Assembly: GCF_027579695.1 (NCBI RefSeq)
Contig: NC_083577.1
Coordinates: 35,309,698 to 35,373,697, forward strand
Direction of reading: 5' to 3'
Source of the DNA: Neoarius graeffei
Lineage: Eukaryota; Chordata; Actinopteri; Siluriformes; Ariidae
DNA: 64,000 nucleotides
Shown here piece by piece: positions 52,236-63,370 of the stretch (position 1 is its first letter; every line of letters begins with the position of its first letter). Below the pieces are notes generated by a model that saw only the letters and a program-made list of their open reading frames with translations, made no database searches and was not told the origin of the DNA. The position numbers were made by a program, and so were the translations under genes.

Positions 52236-53476
52236 ATACAGAAAGCATGTTGGACATATTTTGGGTGCTGTAGTCATGATAGTAAGTATATTTGTTTTCA
52301 ATACTCATACACCAAGTTGCCAAGTTTTCCAATATATTATTTGTTGATGTTACATTATGGTGCTCTGTGTTGTTCTCATTTATGTATTTAACAACAGTAT
52401 CAAAATACTCGGGTCTTGAAATAAATGTACATTAGTCATGAACAATGGTAACTACTCTCTTTTGTGTTATTTTTGACAGAAGTAAAATTCATACATGAAC
52501 AAATTTTGGCGAGTTGATTTTCTGTTTGGCGTGTTACTTTGGGAGGCAACTAGTCCGGCTGGCTGGTGAAAAAATATATGAATTTCGAGCCCTGGTTCAT
52601 TACTGCATCCACAAATGCAAGTTAAAACCAGATATAAACAATATCCAGAAACACCGCCACCTTCTCTGGGCCCGAGCTCTTTTACAATGGACTGAGGCGA
52701 AATGGAAAATTGTCCCGAGGCCTGACAAATCAAAAGTAGAAATTATTTTTAAAAATCATGGACACCACGTCCTCCAGGCTAAAGAGGAGACGGACCATCT
52801 GGCTTGTTATCAGTGCACAATTCAAAAGCAGCATCTGTGATGGTATGAGGGTGCATTAGTGCACATGACATGGGTAGCTTGTACATCTGGGAAGGCATCA
52901 TTAATGCTGAATGATATATACATGTTTCAGAGCAATATGCTGCCATCCAGACAAAATCTTTTTCAAGGAAGGCCTTCCTTTTTTTCGGCAAGACAATAAC
53001 AAACTGCTTTCTGCACATATTAAAACTACATGCCACTGTAGTGAAAGAGTCTGGGTGCTAAACTGGCCTGCCTGCAGTCCAGGCCTGTCTCCCATTTAAA
53101 ACATTTGGCACGTTATCCATCCATCCATCCATCCATCGTCCCTAACCGCTTATCCTATGATCTTCAGGCCCTCAGGAGACACTGCGTTAAAAGCAGACAC
53201 GTGTCTGTAGTAGAAATCACTGCATGGGTTCAGGAACACTTCAGAAAACCATCGTCTGTGAAAACGGTTCATTACTGCATCCACAAATGCAAGTTAAAAC
53301 CATCAGATTCAAAATGAGCATAGTTTAAAAAAAAAAAAACCTCTCAACATTTGATATATTGTCTTTGTACCATTTTCAATTAAATCTAGAGTTTCCATGA
53401 TTTTGAAAATTATCGCCTTTTTTTTTTAAAAACACAGTTGACACAGCAGCCCAACTTTTTTGGAAGTGAGGTTGTA

Positions 53477-54060
53477 TTTTATGTTTTTGTTTTAGACAAG
53501 GTGACCTTCCACTCACATTGTAGCTTTCAGGCCATCAGATCATACCCTTAAGTAGTATTAAAGATTCTATCTACTGTTCAGTCTTCAGCTTGAGTTCACA
53601 ATTTGTTTAAAATACTTTGACCATTCATGTACTTATCCAACTAGCAACATGTTGCAGTAGTGCAGCACATAAAATGCAGATACAGGTCAAGAGCTTCAGT
53701 TCAACGTTCCCATCAAACACCAGATTGGAAACAAAACGTGCCGTTGGCAGCTTTCACCATAAAAGAAGTCAGAGGAGATTGGCCAGACTGGTTCAAGTTG
53801 ACGGGGAGGCGATGATCACTCAACCATTTCCAAACATGGTGATGAGCAGAAAAGCATGTCAGAACAGAACATGTGAACCTTGAGGTGAGAAACTGCACCT
53901 GGTCTTTTTCCAGCCTTCAGCTGTCTCATGGACTGTGTATCTCTTGACATTCAACATTGAAGATGGCCTGTTAGTAAAAAATATGATCAATGAAAAATAA
54001 AATGGTTATCTATTGAATTATCCTCCATCATGAAGGCAGAACACCAACATACAGCCAACA
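53477..54060. other. Intergenic sequence, nothing recognised
   Basis: Ordinary AT-rich sequence between Tc1 copy F and a decayed transposase relic. Confidence 0.4.
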
Positions 54061-54560
54061 GGATGTCGACCCCTGACCATCAACTCCTATATGTTCTTGT
54101 TGAACGTCTCATTCCAGATTTAGTCCCCCTTTGCTGTTATATCCTCCAATCTTCTGGGAAGTCTATACACTAGATGTTGGAGCGTGGCTGTAGGGATTTT
54201 TTCTCATTCAACCACAAGAACATTAATGAAGTCAGATACTGATGAGGAGCAAGAAGGTATGGAGGGCAGTTGGCATTCTGGTTCAGTGGGGTTGAGTTTA
54301 GTCAGGGTTCTGTGCAGGACACTGCAGTTCTTCCACTCCAACCTTGGTAAACCTGGTCTTTAAGGAGCTCACTTTGTGCACGGGGGCATTGTCGTGCTGG
54401 AACAGGTTTGGGCCTCTTGGTTCCAGCGAAGGGAAACTAATGCTCCAGCATACAAGAATTGCATGCTTCCAACTTTGTGGCTCCAGTTTTAGGGAAGACC
54501 CACATATGGGTGTGGTGGTCAGGTGTCCATATAGTGCACCATAAACGTAGCATACAAATT
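54061..54560 (-). pseudogene. Decayed Tc1/mariner transposase relic
   Basis: On the minus strand around 54420-54345 the sequence encodes GPNLFQHDNAPVHKV, the second catalytic block of a Tc1/mariner transposase. Further along, frames give AQNPD and LNPTEPE-like text and RLPRRLED. Stops and shifts are frequent. No terminal repeats were found. Old and inactive. Confidence 0.6.
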
Positions 54561-54767
54561 AGTGACGCCTAAATGTGACCTCTGCAAATCATCTCTATTG
54601 CTAAACTATCTGGAGTTACTGAAGAGTTTTTTGGAGAATGTTTGAGGCAAAAATTAATGAATGCTACTTGGTGCTAGATGGAATTTCTTGTACTAAGAAT
54701 GCAATCGGACAAAACAAATAATATCCAATCGAATCAATCCATTTTATAATGCTTGCTGGTTGTCGTT

Positions 54768-55895
54768 ACCACGAGCTGGCCTAATGGTTAGTGTGTCCGC
54801 CTCTCGACTGGGAGAGCACGAGTTTGACTTGCAGACCATCATAACAGTTCTCTGAGAGCACAATATCCCCCGCTGGCACCTAGGCCATAACCCTGGTAAA
54901 ATGCAACCGGATTTAATGAAATTTCAATATGCGTATTATTGACATATAACAAAGAATCTTGTCAAGTTTGGTGAAATCCTCCAAAAATTGTGAGAGGAGT
55001 TGATTTCAGAAGGTGAGCACCCTTCCCAGGACAGACAGACATCGCCACGACATAATCCCTCTTCGGGCCTTTCGGCCAGCGGGGGATAAGAATTGTGAGG
55101 GAAGTTGATTTCAGAAAGCAAGCACACCTTGATGAAATTGCCAAAAGTACAAGTTTGTTAATAATCAAGGGCATAACTCTGGGAAAATTTGCCCAAATTA
55201 AACGAAATTTCAATATGCGTATAACTGTCATAGAACAAAGAATCCTTTTGCCAAGTTTGGTGAAATTCCTCCACAAATTGTGAGAGGAGTTGATTTCAGA
55301 AGAACGTTCATCCTCGTGAAATTGTCAAAGTACAAGTTATTTAATCAAGGCTCAAAACTCGTCAAATTTTCACAAACGAAATAAAATCGCAATTTGCGTA
55401 TTACCGTCATATAACAAGGCCTTTTGCCAAGTTTCGAGAAATTCGTCCAAAAATTGCGAGAGGAGTTTACTTCAGAACGCAAGCACACCATGAAATTGTG
55501 AAAATACAAGGTTGTTAATCAAGGGCCACAACTATGCGATCGAATTGAAAAATATATATATATGCGTACTACCAACAAATAAACAATGCCTTTTGTCAAG
55601 TTTGGTGAAATTCCTCCAAAACTTGAGGAGTTGATTTCAGAAGGAAAACACGCTCATGACATTGTCAAATGATAATTTTGTTAATCAAGGGCTGTAACTC
55701 TGGTAAAATGTGACCGAATTCAACGAAATTACAATATGCGTATTACCGACATACAACAATGCCTCTTGTCAAGTTTTGTGAAATTCCTCCAACAATTGTG
55801 AGAGAAGTTGATTTCAGAAGGTGAGCACCCTTCCCTGGACAGACATCGCCACAACATAATCCCCCTTTGGGCCTTTCAGCCAGCGGGGGATAAAA
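54768..55895 (+). repeat. tRNA-headed repeat with ~175-bp tandem units
   Basis: A tRNA-like head (tggcctaatggttagtg...gagtttgacttgc) is followed at about 54868 by tatcccccgctggc. Then come about six units of roughly 170-185 bp containing gagaggagttgatttcagaag, aatatgcgtatta and gccaagtttggtgaaatt. The right end is gccagcgggggata, inverted to the left TATCCCCCGCTGGC. A second copy is at 60735-62136. Confidence 0.75.
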
Positions 55896-56062
55896 CGGTG
55901 CCTACTGCCGTCTGGCAAGGCACGCTGCAATACAGATGTGAGTAGGGGGTCAAACTCTCACGGTTACCAGAGGACCAGCCCCCCGCTATAACCCAAGCGA
56001 TATAATAGGAGAGAGGCCGAGGGCTATAGAAATGGAGATTAGTGCCGCCCAATGCATCTTAA

Positions 56063-56786
56063 AGGAACAGTCCACCGTATTTCCATAATGAAATATGCTC
56101 TTACCTGAATTGAGACGAGCTGCTCCGTACCTCTCCGAGCTTTGCGCGACCTCCCAGTCAGTCAGACGCAGTCAGACGCGCTGTCACTCCTGTTAGCAAT
56201 GTAGCTAGGCTCAGTATGGCCAATGGTATTTTTTGGGGCTGTAGTTAGATGCGACCAAACTCTTCCGCGTTTTTCCTGTTTACATAGGTTTATATGACCA
56301 GTGACATGAAACAAGTTCAGTTACACAAATTGAAACGCAGCGATTTTCTATGGAAAGTCCGCACTATAATGACAGGCGTACTAACACCTTCTGCGCGCTT
56401 CGACAGCGCATTGATACGGAGCTCAGATATCAATGCGCTGCCGAAGCGCGCAGAAGGTGTTAGTACGCCTGTCATTATAGTGCCGACTTTCCATAGCATA
56501 GAAAATCGCTACGTTTCAATTTGTGTAACTGAACTTGTTTCATATCACTGCTCATATAAACCTATGTAAACAGGAAAAACGCGGAAGAGTTTGGTCGCAT
56601 CTAACTACAGCCCCAAAAAATACCGTTGGCCATACTGAGCCTAGCTACATTGCTAACAGGAGTGACAGCGCGTCTGACTGCGTCTGACTGACTGGGAGGT
56701 CGCGCAAAGCTCGGAGAGGTACGGAGCAGCTCGTCTCAATTCAGGTAAGAGCATATTTCATTATGGAAATACGGTGGACTGTTCCT
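56063..56786. mobile_element. 724-bp fold-back (palindromic) TTAA element, copy 1
   Basis: TTAA on both sides (56059-56062 and 56787-56790). The arms, about 350 bp each, begin aaggaacagtccaccgta and are nearly perfect inverted repeats around a loop cggagctcaga near 56417-56427. No coding capacity. TTAA duplication fits the piggyBac/Kolobok target. Confidence 0.93.
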
Positions 56787-56909
56787 TTAAGGGCCTGATT
56801 AGTCCTGGGACAGGAGACTGTCTGGGAAGACCAGGTCCTGGCATGGGAGGGACTTTGACTGGTTGTCGTTGATTGTTCCACTGAGTCCGTTCATAGACCA
56901 GACACGAAA

Positions 56910-58505
56910 CGATAATTTCATGGCAGAAAGCACAGCTTTATTTGACTTTCCAGTTCACATAAGTGTTAACAGGAGATCAAATCTATTTCACACACACCCC
57001 AAAGAAAACAACAAAAAAAATAAAATAAACCAAACAAAAAACCCTGGATTGTAAGAGACATGACAAATCCATGTAGATACTTCATCATTCCTTAAATGAC
57101 AAAATTGGATTGGCAACCCATAAAATCACAGACTATTTAAATAAACGCAAATAGATTATTACTAGATTTTTGTACACAAAATCCAACAACAAACAGCATC
57201 CGTAAAACAAGACGATAAAAAGAATCTCTCTTTTTCAACAAACAGTAATGTGTTGCAGGTTATTGGTGCGCTTCAGGCCAGAGGGTCTCGATCCAGTCGG
57301 TTTTTGCTCGGTTCCAGCTCTAAACGCGTTCAAAAGAATGAAGTGCGCCGTGTTGAACACGGTTTAGATGCTTTGGGTACATTTAGCGCTGGAACATAAA
57401 CAGACACTGGCTTGAAACCCTCAAGGATTCAAGGTTCTGCCATACATCTGCCAACTCAAAGCATCCCGAGCAGGCCCAAAACAAAGAACATGGAGAGTAG
57501 GCACTTTTTTGTTGTTTTTTTCCCTAAACCCTTGTTTGTTTTGTTTCTTTTTCCTTTTAACTCAACCTCCATTTTCTTCTACGCAGTGTCAGATCTTTTT
57601 TTGTTGTTCTTGTCGTCGTCTGCATTAAAAGCGAGTGACTACAGGTGCTTTTTTTTTCCTGTTGCTTCAAGACAAACAGCACAAGAAGAAGACCGGATCT
57701 GTGTGACCTCTGCGTTCAGAGATGTCTCGGAGCAAGACCGGATACGTCAAATGGTTCATCGAGGACTGTTACTAATTATATATATATATATTTATGTTAC
57801 TAACACTAGTATATTACAGACAGATTGAATCAGTAGTTTCCAACAGAGGAGGAATCACAAAGCAGAGATGAACAGATGACTGGAGAGCACATAAGAGGAG
57901 GAAAGATATTTCCGGTGCAGAATTTTACAGCTGTAAAAGAAGCTCGAGTGTAAATACATGCAGGAGGAAGCTGTCCGGAGCTGCTGATGACCAATCGCGA
58001 TCATTTCCGTCGAATTTCGTCGGGGTGCTTTGCTGTTGTATGATTTACGAGGCGAGATTAAGGTGCTGCGTTTCTTCTTAGTGCCGAGAAGCTGTCGGAG
58101 GATCGTTTTACTCCCTTTCTTGTTCTCCTCTAAGCTCTGCCATTCCCAACTGCTTGGGGTAGGCAAAAATAAAAGGTTGGCAAAATAAACAGGAATAGAC
58201 ATCCATCATTAAGTGCCATGTAGAGTTCTGGAGTCTACAGTACAAGTGTTCTCACCAATCCTGCACTTCACACCACCCCTCTGTTTAGAAATCACTTTCC
58301 AGGATCACTGAGGGATTCAAACCTCTCCTCTTTTTTCCTTTTTTCTGTTGCTCTCTCTCTTTCTCTCTCTCTCTCACACACACACACACCTTCTCTCTAT
58401 CTCTTTCTCTCTCTGCGTCAGTCTTGGAGGTGAAAGGGTGGAGGGTGGGGAACGAGGGGAAGGGGAGTTGGTGGTCTCCCTTGTTGATGTATATGGTAGA
58501 GATGT
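56910..58505 (-). other. rab5: 3' UTR of the Rab5-like gene
   Basis: Sequence downstream of the Rab5 stop codon on the minus strand. AATAAA on the minus strand at 56942-56937 is a likely poly(A) signal. It contains a pyrimidine/CA-rich microsatellite at about 58340-58415. The exact 3' end is inferred from the signal only. Confidence 0.65.
58340..58415. repeat. Compound CT/CA microsatellite
   Basis: Runs of ctctctct, ten CA dinucleotides (acacacac) and further ctctct, within the rab5 3' UTR. Confidence 0.9.
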
Positions 58506-59518
58506 TTAGTTCCCACAGCAGCTTCGGCTGGACTGGGCGTCTGGGTCCTGCAGGTTGACTCCCCTGTGTCGGGCGGCGTGCGTCGGGTTCTGAGTGTCTG
58601 TTTTCGGCATCTTCTTCGCTGCAAATGATATAGTTTTATTTCCAGTGTTAAAGAACTGAAAGTCAAATAAATAATCCAAGAGGGATCATCGTTCAAACGG
58701 ACTTTTCTATTATTAACCGTCACGTTAATGGGATTGTTTTGGAAAAAGACATGCATTAACTAAGAATTCCTTTGCCACTTCCTTTCAGAACCAGATGCAG
58801 CTGACTTGACTACCGTATTTTCTGGACTATAGAGCGCACCTGTATATAAGCCGCATCCGCTCAATTTTTTAAAAAAAATTAAAAAAAAGATATACAAGCC
58901 GCACCGGGCTATAAGCCGCAGATATCTATGTTGAAAAATTAGATATTTACTGCATGTACAGAACGATTTTGTACTGTAAATGTACATGTATGTACCTGAA
59001 CAGATTCTTTCCGAACAGTGCCTTTTAACACGGCAGCAACTTTGCTGATTAAAACGGAACAGAACCAAGAGAAAATAAGCGGTATTTATTTACCTTCATT
59101 TCTCCTGTGTTTGAAACCACAAGTCACTTTAATCATCTTCGCTGGATTTGAAAATAATTACCAGTTAGTAATTTGTCGTGCGTGTTCTATCTGCTAAAGA
59201 TCTGCTAATTCTTCTTTGCATTGATTTTTCGTCTATCTTATTTTTGATTCTACTTCCGGTTAGAGCGCCCCTAGCGGTGGAAGAAAAATCCACAGAATAG
59301 CCGCACCTTTGTATAAGCCGCATGGTTCAAAACCTAGGAAAAAAGTAGCGGCTTATAGTCCAGAAAATACGGTACACGGTAAAACAAATTCGTCAGTGCT
59401 GGGACAAGAGATGTGTTGGCTCACCAATGGCCAGGAATAACTCGTTCACGTTCATAGCAGTCTTGGCGGAGGTCTCCATGAACAATAAGCCTGTGTCTTC
59501 AGCATACGTCTGAGCCTC
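58506..59518 (-). CDS. rab5: Rab5-subfamily GTPase, last two coding exons (partial gene)
   Basis: Join on the minus strand: 59518-59425 and 58618-58506, with 3' acceptors ttgcag and tttgcag and donor gtgagc. Encodes [60 protein letters not shown] and SSRSCCGN. Rab5 directs early-endosome fusion and endocytic traffic. ETSAKT is the G5 guanine-binding motif; the C-terminal CC is the geranylgeranylation site, in the Rab5-type CCxN arrangement. The EAQ junction matches the known exon boundary of vertebrate RAB5 genes. The earlier exons (P-loop, switches, NKAD) are beyond 64000 or not seen in the window. Which rab5 paralogue this is cannot be decided; the CCGN end differs from the CCSN of the common paralogues. 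Confidence 0.92.
58813..59372. mobile_element. MITE with CCGTATTTTCTGGACTATA ends, in the rab5 intron
   Basis: Left ccgtattttctggactat, right atagtccagaaaatacgg, flanked by TA. Internal repeats of ataagccgca. Related to the 18401-19737 element (both use ggactata...gtcgca/gccgca motifs). Lies between the last two rab5 exons. Confidence 0.8.
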
Positions 59519-59699
59519 CTGCAACAGGACCATGAACATGATGTTTGAGTAACATTCTCTCCTGCCATTTTATCCCCACCCAAACCCTCTGGGCGTAGGT
59601 TGGCTTGCCAAGGTCATGGCTAAGTCAACTGCCCATAAATTTACACAATGGCACAATCACATTGGTCAATTTAAAATAAAATAAAATAAATAAAATGAT

Positions 59700-59850
59700 A
59701 CAATGCACCACTAATCATCCATCCATCCATTATATACACTGCTTACCCGTCAAGGAAGCTGGAGCCAATCCCAGCTGACTTCAGATGATGGGTGGGTTGC
59801 ACCCGCCAATTTATTGCAGGACTAACACAGAAACGAACTAGAAGGGCACT
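59700..59850 (-). mobile_element. SINE-like fragment
   Basis: atccatccatccatt followed by ctgcttacccgtcaaggaagctggagccaatcccagctgac, a diverged body segment of the SINE family seen at 9363 in the reverse orientation. Incomplete. Confidence 0.5.
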
Positions 59851-59924
59851 CAGTAGAGTGTAAACCTCCGCCAAGCCACATTATCAACATCAACATCAAA
59901 TCACTTGAATCTAAAGGGGTGTTC

Positions 59925-60636
59925 ACATGGCAACTTTTACTCCGGTGTAGCACCGGGGCTGCCCCGGTAGAGCGTTCACACGGTACAAAGTTATACCGGT
60001 GTCGCCCCTGAAAGCTGCTTAAACCGGTGCAAATCTAACCCTGCTCGGGAGGTGGTTTAAGAAATTTACTCCGGAGTAAATGCTAGTTTGCGGGGCAGCA
60101 CCGATATAAAATGGGACGTCTGAACGCTACAGGGGTAGACTCGCTATGCGTGAGGAGAGTTGATTACATACGGGCATTGCATAATTTGCATCCTGGTATT
60201 TTGCGCTTCCAAAATGGCGAATATCAACGACAACAGAACTGCGTGTCTTCCAGTGTTGCCAGATTGGGCGGTTTTAAGTGCATTTTGGCGGATTTGAACA
60301 GATTTTGGGCTGGAAAACGTCAGCAGTATCTGGCAACACTGGTGTCTTCATCCACGTTGTTTTCCCGGCGCTTGGTGATGCCATGACAACCGGGAAAAGG
60401 AAGTACATTTTCACGCATGCGCATATTTCATTTCCGCATTATTACTATCGTATAGCACGGTCACAAAAACTGCCGTGTGACCGCAAGTGGGGCTGCACCG
60501 GTGCTAACACGCTTCTCTCTAGTAAGCAGGTTTGTGACGTGTGAACGCTCCACAAAATTTACACCGGTGTAAGATATATCGCAACAAAATACATCGGTGC
60601 AGCATCGATGCAAATATGTGCCGTGTGAACACCCCT
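59925..60636. mobile_element. PIF/Harbinger-like MITE, TAA duplication
   Basis: Starts aggggtgttcacatggc and ends gccgtgtgaacacccct, with TAA on both sides (59922-59924 and 60637-60639). Interior repeats of accggtg/caccggtg. Contains the 91-bp hAT MITE at 60251-60341. Confidence 0.85.
60251..60341. mobile_element. 91-bp hAT MITE (CAGTGTTGCCAGAT), copy 2
   Basis: Perfect ends cagtgttgccagat and atctggcaacactg and the 8-bp duplication gtgtcttc (60243-60250 and 60342-60349). Same family as 8044-8135. Confidence 0.93.
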
Positions 60637-60734
60637 TAAGATAATACTAAAGCTGCCCACCAAATTTCATCCAAATCCGTTCACTACTTTTTGAGTTACA
60701 TCAGGAACAGATTTTTTTTTTAAAAAAAAAACAA

Positions 60735-62136
60735 GAGTGCTCTGAGAGCACAATATCCTCCGCTGGCAACTATATCTATGCTATAAGTCCTTAAAGGAAC
60801 AGTCCACCGTACTTCCATAATGAAATATGCTCTTATCTGAATTGAGACGAGCTGCTCCGTACCTCTCCGAGCTTTGCGCGACCTCCCAGTCAGTCAGACG
60901 CGCTGTCACTCCTGTTAGCAATGTAGCTAGGCTCAGCATGGCCAATGGTATTTTTTGGGGCTGTAGTTAGATGCGACCAAACTCTTCCGCGTTTTTCCTG
61001 TTTACATAGGTTTATATGACCAGTAACATGAAACAAGTTCAGTTACACAAATTGAAACGTGGCGATTTTCTATGCTATGGAAAGTCCGCACTATAATGAC
61101 AGGCGTACTAACACCTTCTGCGCGCTTCGGCAGCGCATTGATACGGAGCTCAGATATCAATGCGCTGCCAAAGCGCGCAGAAGGTGTTAGTACGCCTGTC
61201 ATTATAGTGCGGACTTTCCATAGCATAGAAAATCGCTACGTTTCAATTTGTGTAACTGAACTTGTTTCATATCACTGGTCATATAAACCTATGTAAACAG
61301 GAAAAACGCGGAAGAGTTTGGTCGCATCTAACTACAGCCCCAAAAAATACCATCGGCCATACTGAGCCTAGCTACATTGCTAACAGGAGTGACAGCGCGT
61401 CTGACTGCGTCTGACTGACTGGGAGGTCGCGCAAAGCTCGGAGAGGTACGGAGCAGCTCGTCTCAATTCAGATAAGAGCATATTTCATTATGGAAGTACG
61501 GTGGACTGTTCCTTTAATACACCCTTGTGAAATTGTCAAAGTACAAGGTTGGTAATCAAGGGCCATAACTCTGGTGAAATGTCACCGAATTGAACGAAAT
61601 TGTAATATGCGTATTACCGACATATAACAAAGCCTTCTGCAAAGTTTTGGAAAATTTCTGCAAAAATTGTGAGAGGAGTTGATTTCAGAAGACGCACACA
61701 CTTTCATGAAATTGTCAAAGTACAAGTTTGGTAATCAAGGTAACTCTGGAAAAAAAAAAAAATTCGACTGAACTGAACCAAATTGCAATATGCGTATTAC
61801 CAACATATAATAAAGCCTTTTGCCAAGTTTCGTGAAATTCCTCCAAGAATTGTGAGAGGAGTTCATTTCAGAAGACAACCGTACCCTCGTGAAATTGTCA
61901 AAGTACAAGTTTGTTAATCAAGGGCTGTAACTCTGGTAAAATACGACTGAATTGAACAAAATTGCAATATGCGTATTAGCGACATACAACAAAAGAATCC
62001 TGTCAAGTTTCATGAAATTCCTCCAAAAACTGTAAGAGGAGTTGATTTCAGAAGGTGAGCCACCCTTCCTGGGATGGACGGCCAGACATTGCCATGACAT
62101 AATCCCCCTTCGGGTCTTTCGGAAAGTGGGGGATTA
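60735..62136 (+). repeat. Second tandem-unit repeat, split by a fold-back element
   Basis: Starts gctctgagagcacaatatcc as at 54855, then is interrupted by the palindromic element (60795-61513), followed by about four ~175-bp units with gagaggagttgatttcag and aatatgcgtatta. Ends with cttcgggtctttcgg and agtgggggatt, a decayed copy of the terminal repeat. Confidence 0.75.
60795..61513. mobile_element. 719-bp fold-back TTAA element, copy 2
   Basis: Same as 56063-56786: TTAA flanks (60791-60794 and 61514-61517), arms beginning aaggaacagtccaccgta, centre near cggagctcaga. Very high similarity between the two arms and between the two copies. Confidence 0.93.
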
Positions 62137-62339
62137 AAAAATTTTTAAAAAAATCATGGATCTGCAAAAATATCTGAATCCTTGATCCACGTACATATCC
62201 AGATTTGCACCAAATCTAATCAATTGTTCTTTGGCCCATGACTCACCTTTCCTCAAAATTCCATCAAAATCCGTTCACTACTTTTTGAGTTACATTGGGA
62301 ACAAACGGAGGCGAGAACATAACCACCTCCAACGCATTT

Positions 62340-62547
62340 GGCGGAGGCAACAACCATTCACGCTCATGGATAATTTAGAGTAGCCAGTTGACCTAATTTG
62401 CAGTCTTTGGACTGTGGGAGGAAACCCATACAGGTATAAAGAGACGAGGCAAACTCCATACAGAAAGGCCCCAGTCGGAACAAAGCTCCAACCCGGAATC
62501 TTCTTGCTGTGAGGCGACGGTGCTTTAACCACTACACCATCAATCTG
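62340..62547 (-). mobile_element. Diverged SINE copy S5 (fragment)
   Basis: Matches the tRNA head and first part of the 9363 SINE on the minus strand (ctttggactgtgggaggaaacc; cttgctgtgaggcgac; aaccactacacca), with many substitutions. The 3' half is missing. Confidence 0.82.
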
Positions 62548-62549
62548 GT

Positions 62550-63025
62550 CGCAAGATATGGCCAATTTTACACATGCCTCGAGTTGTATACTTCAGAAGG
62601 ATCCAATCAAATCTCATCTAATGTGGACTGTGCTTAAAAGTCAGGTCTGTGCCAGGAAATACACAAATCGTATCGAACACAACCAATTCTGCCAAGACGA
62701 CTGGTCAAACATCCAACCAGAATTCTGCCGAAGCTTGCTGATGGCGACCAAAAGTGTTTGGTCAAGGTGAAACTTTAGAAGAGACATTTAACCAAATATT
62801 AAGTGTGCTGTGTATATTTTTGACCTTGCGTGTATAACTTTAACCTTCTGTTGACTTCAAAAAACCTAAAATAACTTAAAATACATCAAATTCTTGTTTT
62901 TCCCCTATTAAAAAGATATCATACATTCTGCTATAGAAAAAAAAAAGTTCAAAGAAAATCACTGAAAGCCCAAATTTGCCACAAAATTCATGTCCGTGTG
63001 TGTAAACTTCTGACCACAAATGTAA
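62550..63025 (+). mobile_element. 3' remnant of another Tc1-like element
   Basis: Ends with gtgtgtaaacttctgaccacaaatg, the reverse complement of a terminal sequence characteristic of Tc1-like elements (gtcagaagtttacac). Upstream, 62590-62770 has a transposase-like 3' region with many lesions. No left end is seen. Confidence 0.42.
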
Positions 63026-63370
63026 AAAGCTCTTGAAATTAACTTCAGGGGGTTTATTCCATCTGTAAAGCCATTTTAACCATCAGCTAGAACGTGCTCG
63101 GGAATTTGTTTTTGAACGAAATTCAAAATTTCACAGGACGTTATATTTTTGAGAATTCTACAGTAGGCGTATCAGACGCTCGCTGGCCGTGCTGTGAAAA
63201 TTGTTCATGCAGACGCTCATCTAAGTTTCCAAATCAGTCATTGCTTAACTCTTGGATATTTTCTATCATGAATACTATCATTAAAAAGCTTATAATTGCT
63301 GCTTTCCAAAGAAAAGTATCTGGCTAAGATCTGTTCAGGACTTTGGGAGTAACAGCTGGTTGAAGCTGGT
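63026..63370. other. Intergenic sequence, nothing recognised
   Basis: No gene or repeat identified. Confidence 0.35.

Larger units (their letters stand above)
50041..52594 (+). mobile_element. hAT element (CAGGGCTCGAAATTC family) with nested hAT and solo LTR
   Basis: Begins cagggctcgaaattc, ends gaatttcgagccctg; gttca is duplicated on both sides (50036-50040 and 52595-52599). Encodes an N-terminal transposase exon at 52023. Contains a second hAT-like element (50244-51550) and a solo LTR (51670-51932). Its 3' part matches 16755-17933. Confidence 0.88.
49102..53474 (+). mobile_element. Old Tc1-like element, copy F, disrupted by several insertions
   Basis: Left end taaccccaattccaaaaaag and right end cttttttggaagtgaggttg, TA on both sides. 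The interior retains transposase pieces: [19 protein letters not shown] (49370-49450), CKIAKNLE-like text after 49840, a catalytic-region piece at 52600-53100 (PACSPGLSPI), then a duplicated block (53156-53310) repeating 49966-50040 plus 52600-52635. Interrupted by a SINE (49464-49836) and a hAT (50041-52594). Related to, but distinct from, family 1. Confidence 0.82.

Noticed and set aside
54768..54845. Possible tRNA gene
   Set aside because: The A- and B-box-like segments are present, but the sequence cannot be folded into a convincing complete tRNA and it heads a dispersed repeat.
56294..56569. Near-identical proteins predicted on both strands at 56.3 and 61.0 kb
   Set aside because: This is the expected outcome of a near-perfect palindrome; no domain or start context supports a gene.
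57412..57828. 138-codon plus-strand frame
   Set aside because: It lies in the rab5 3' UTR on the opposite strand; the phenylalanine-rich sequence reflects T-rich UTR sequence.
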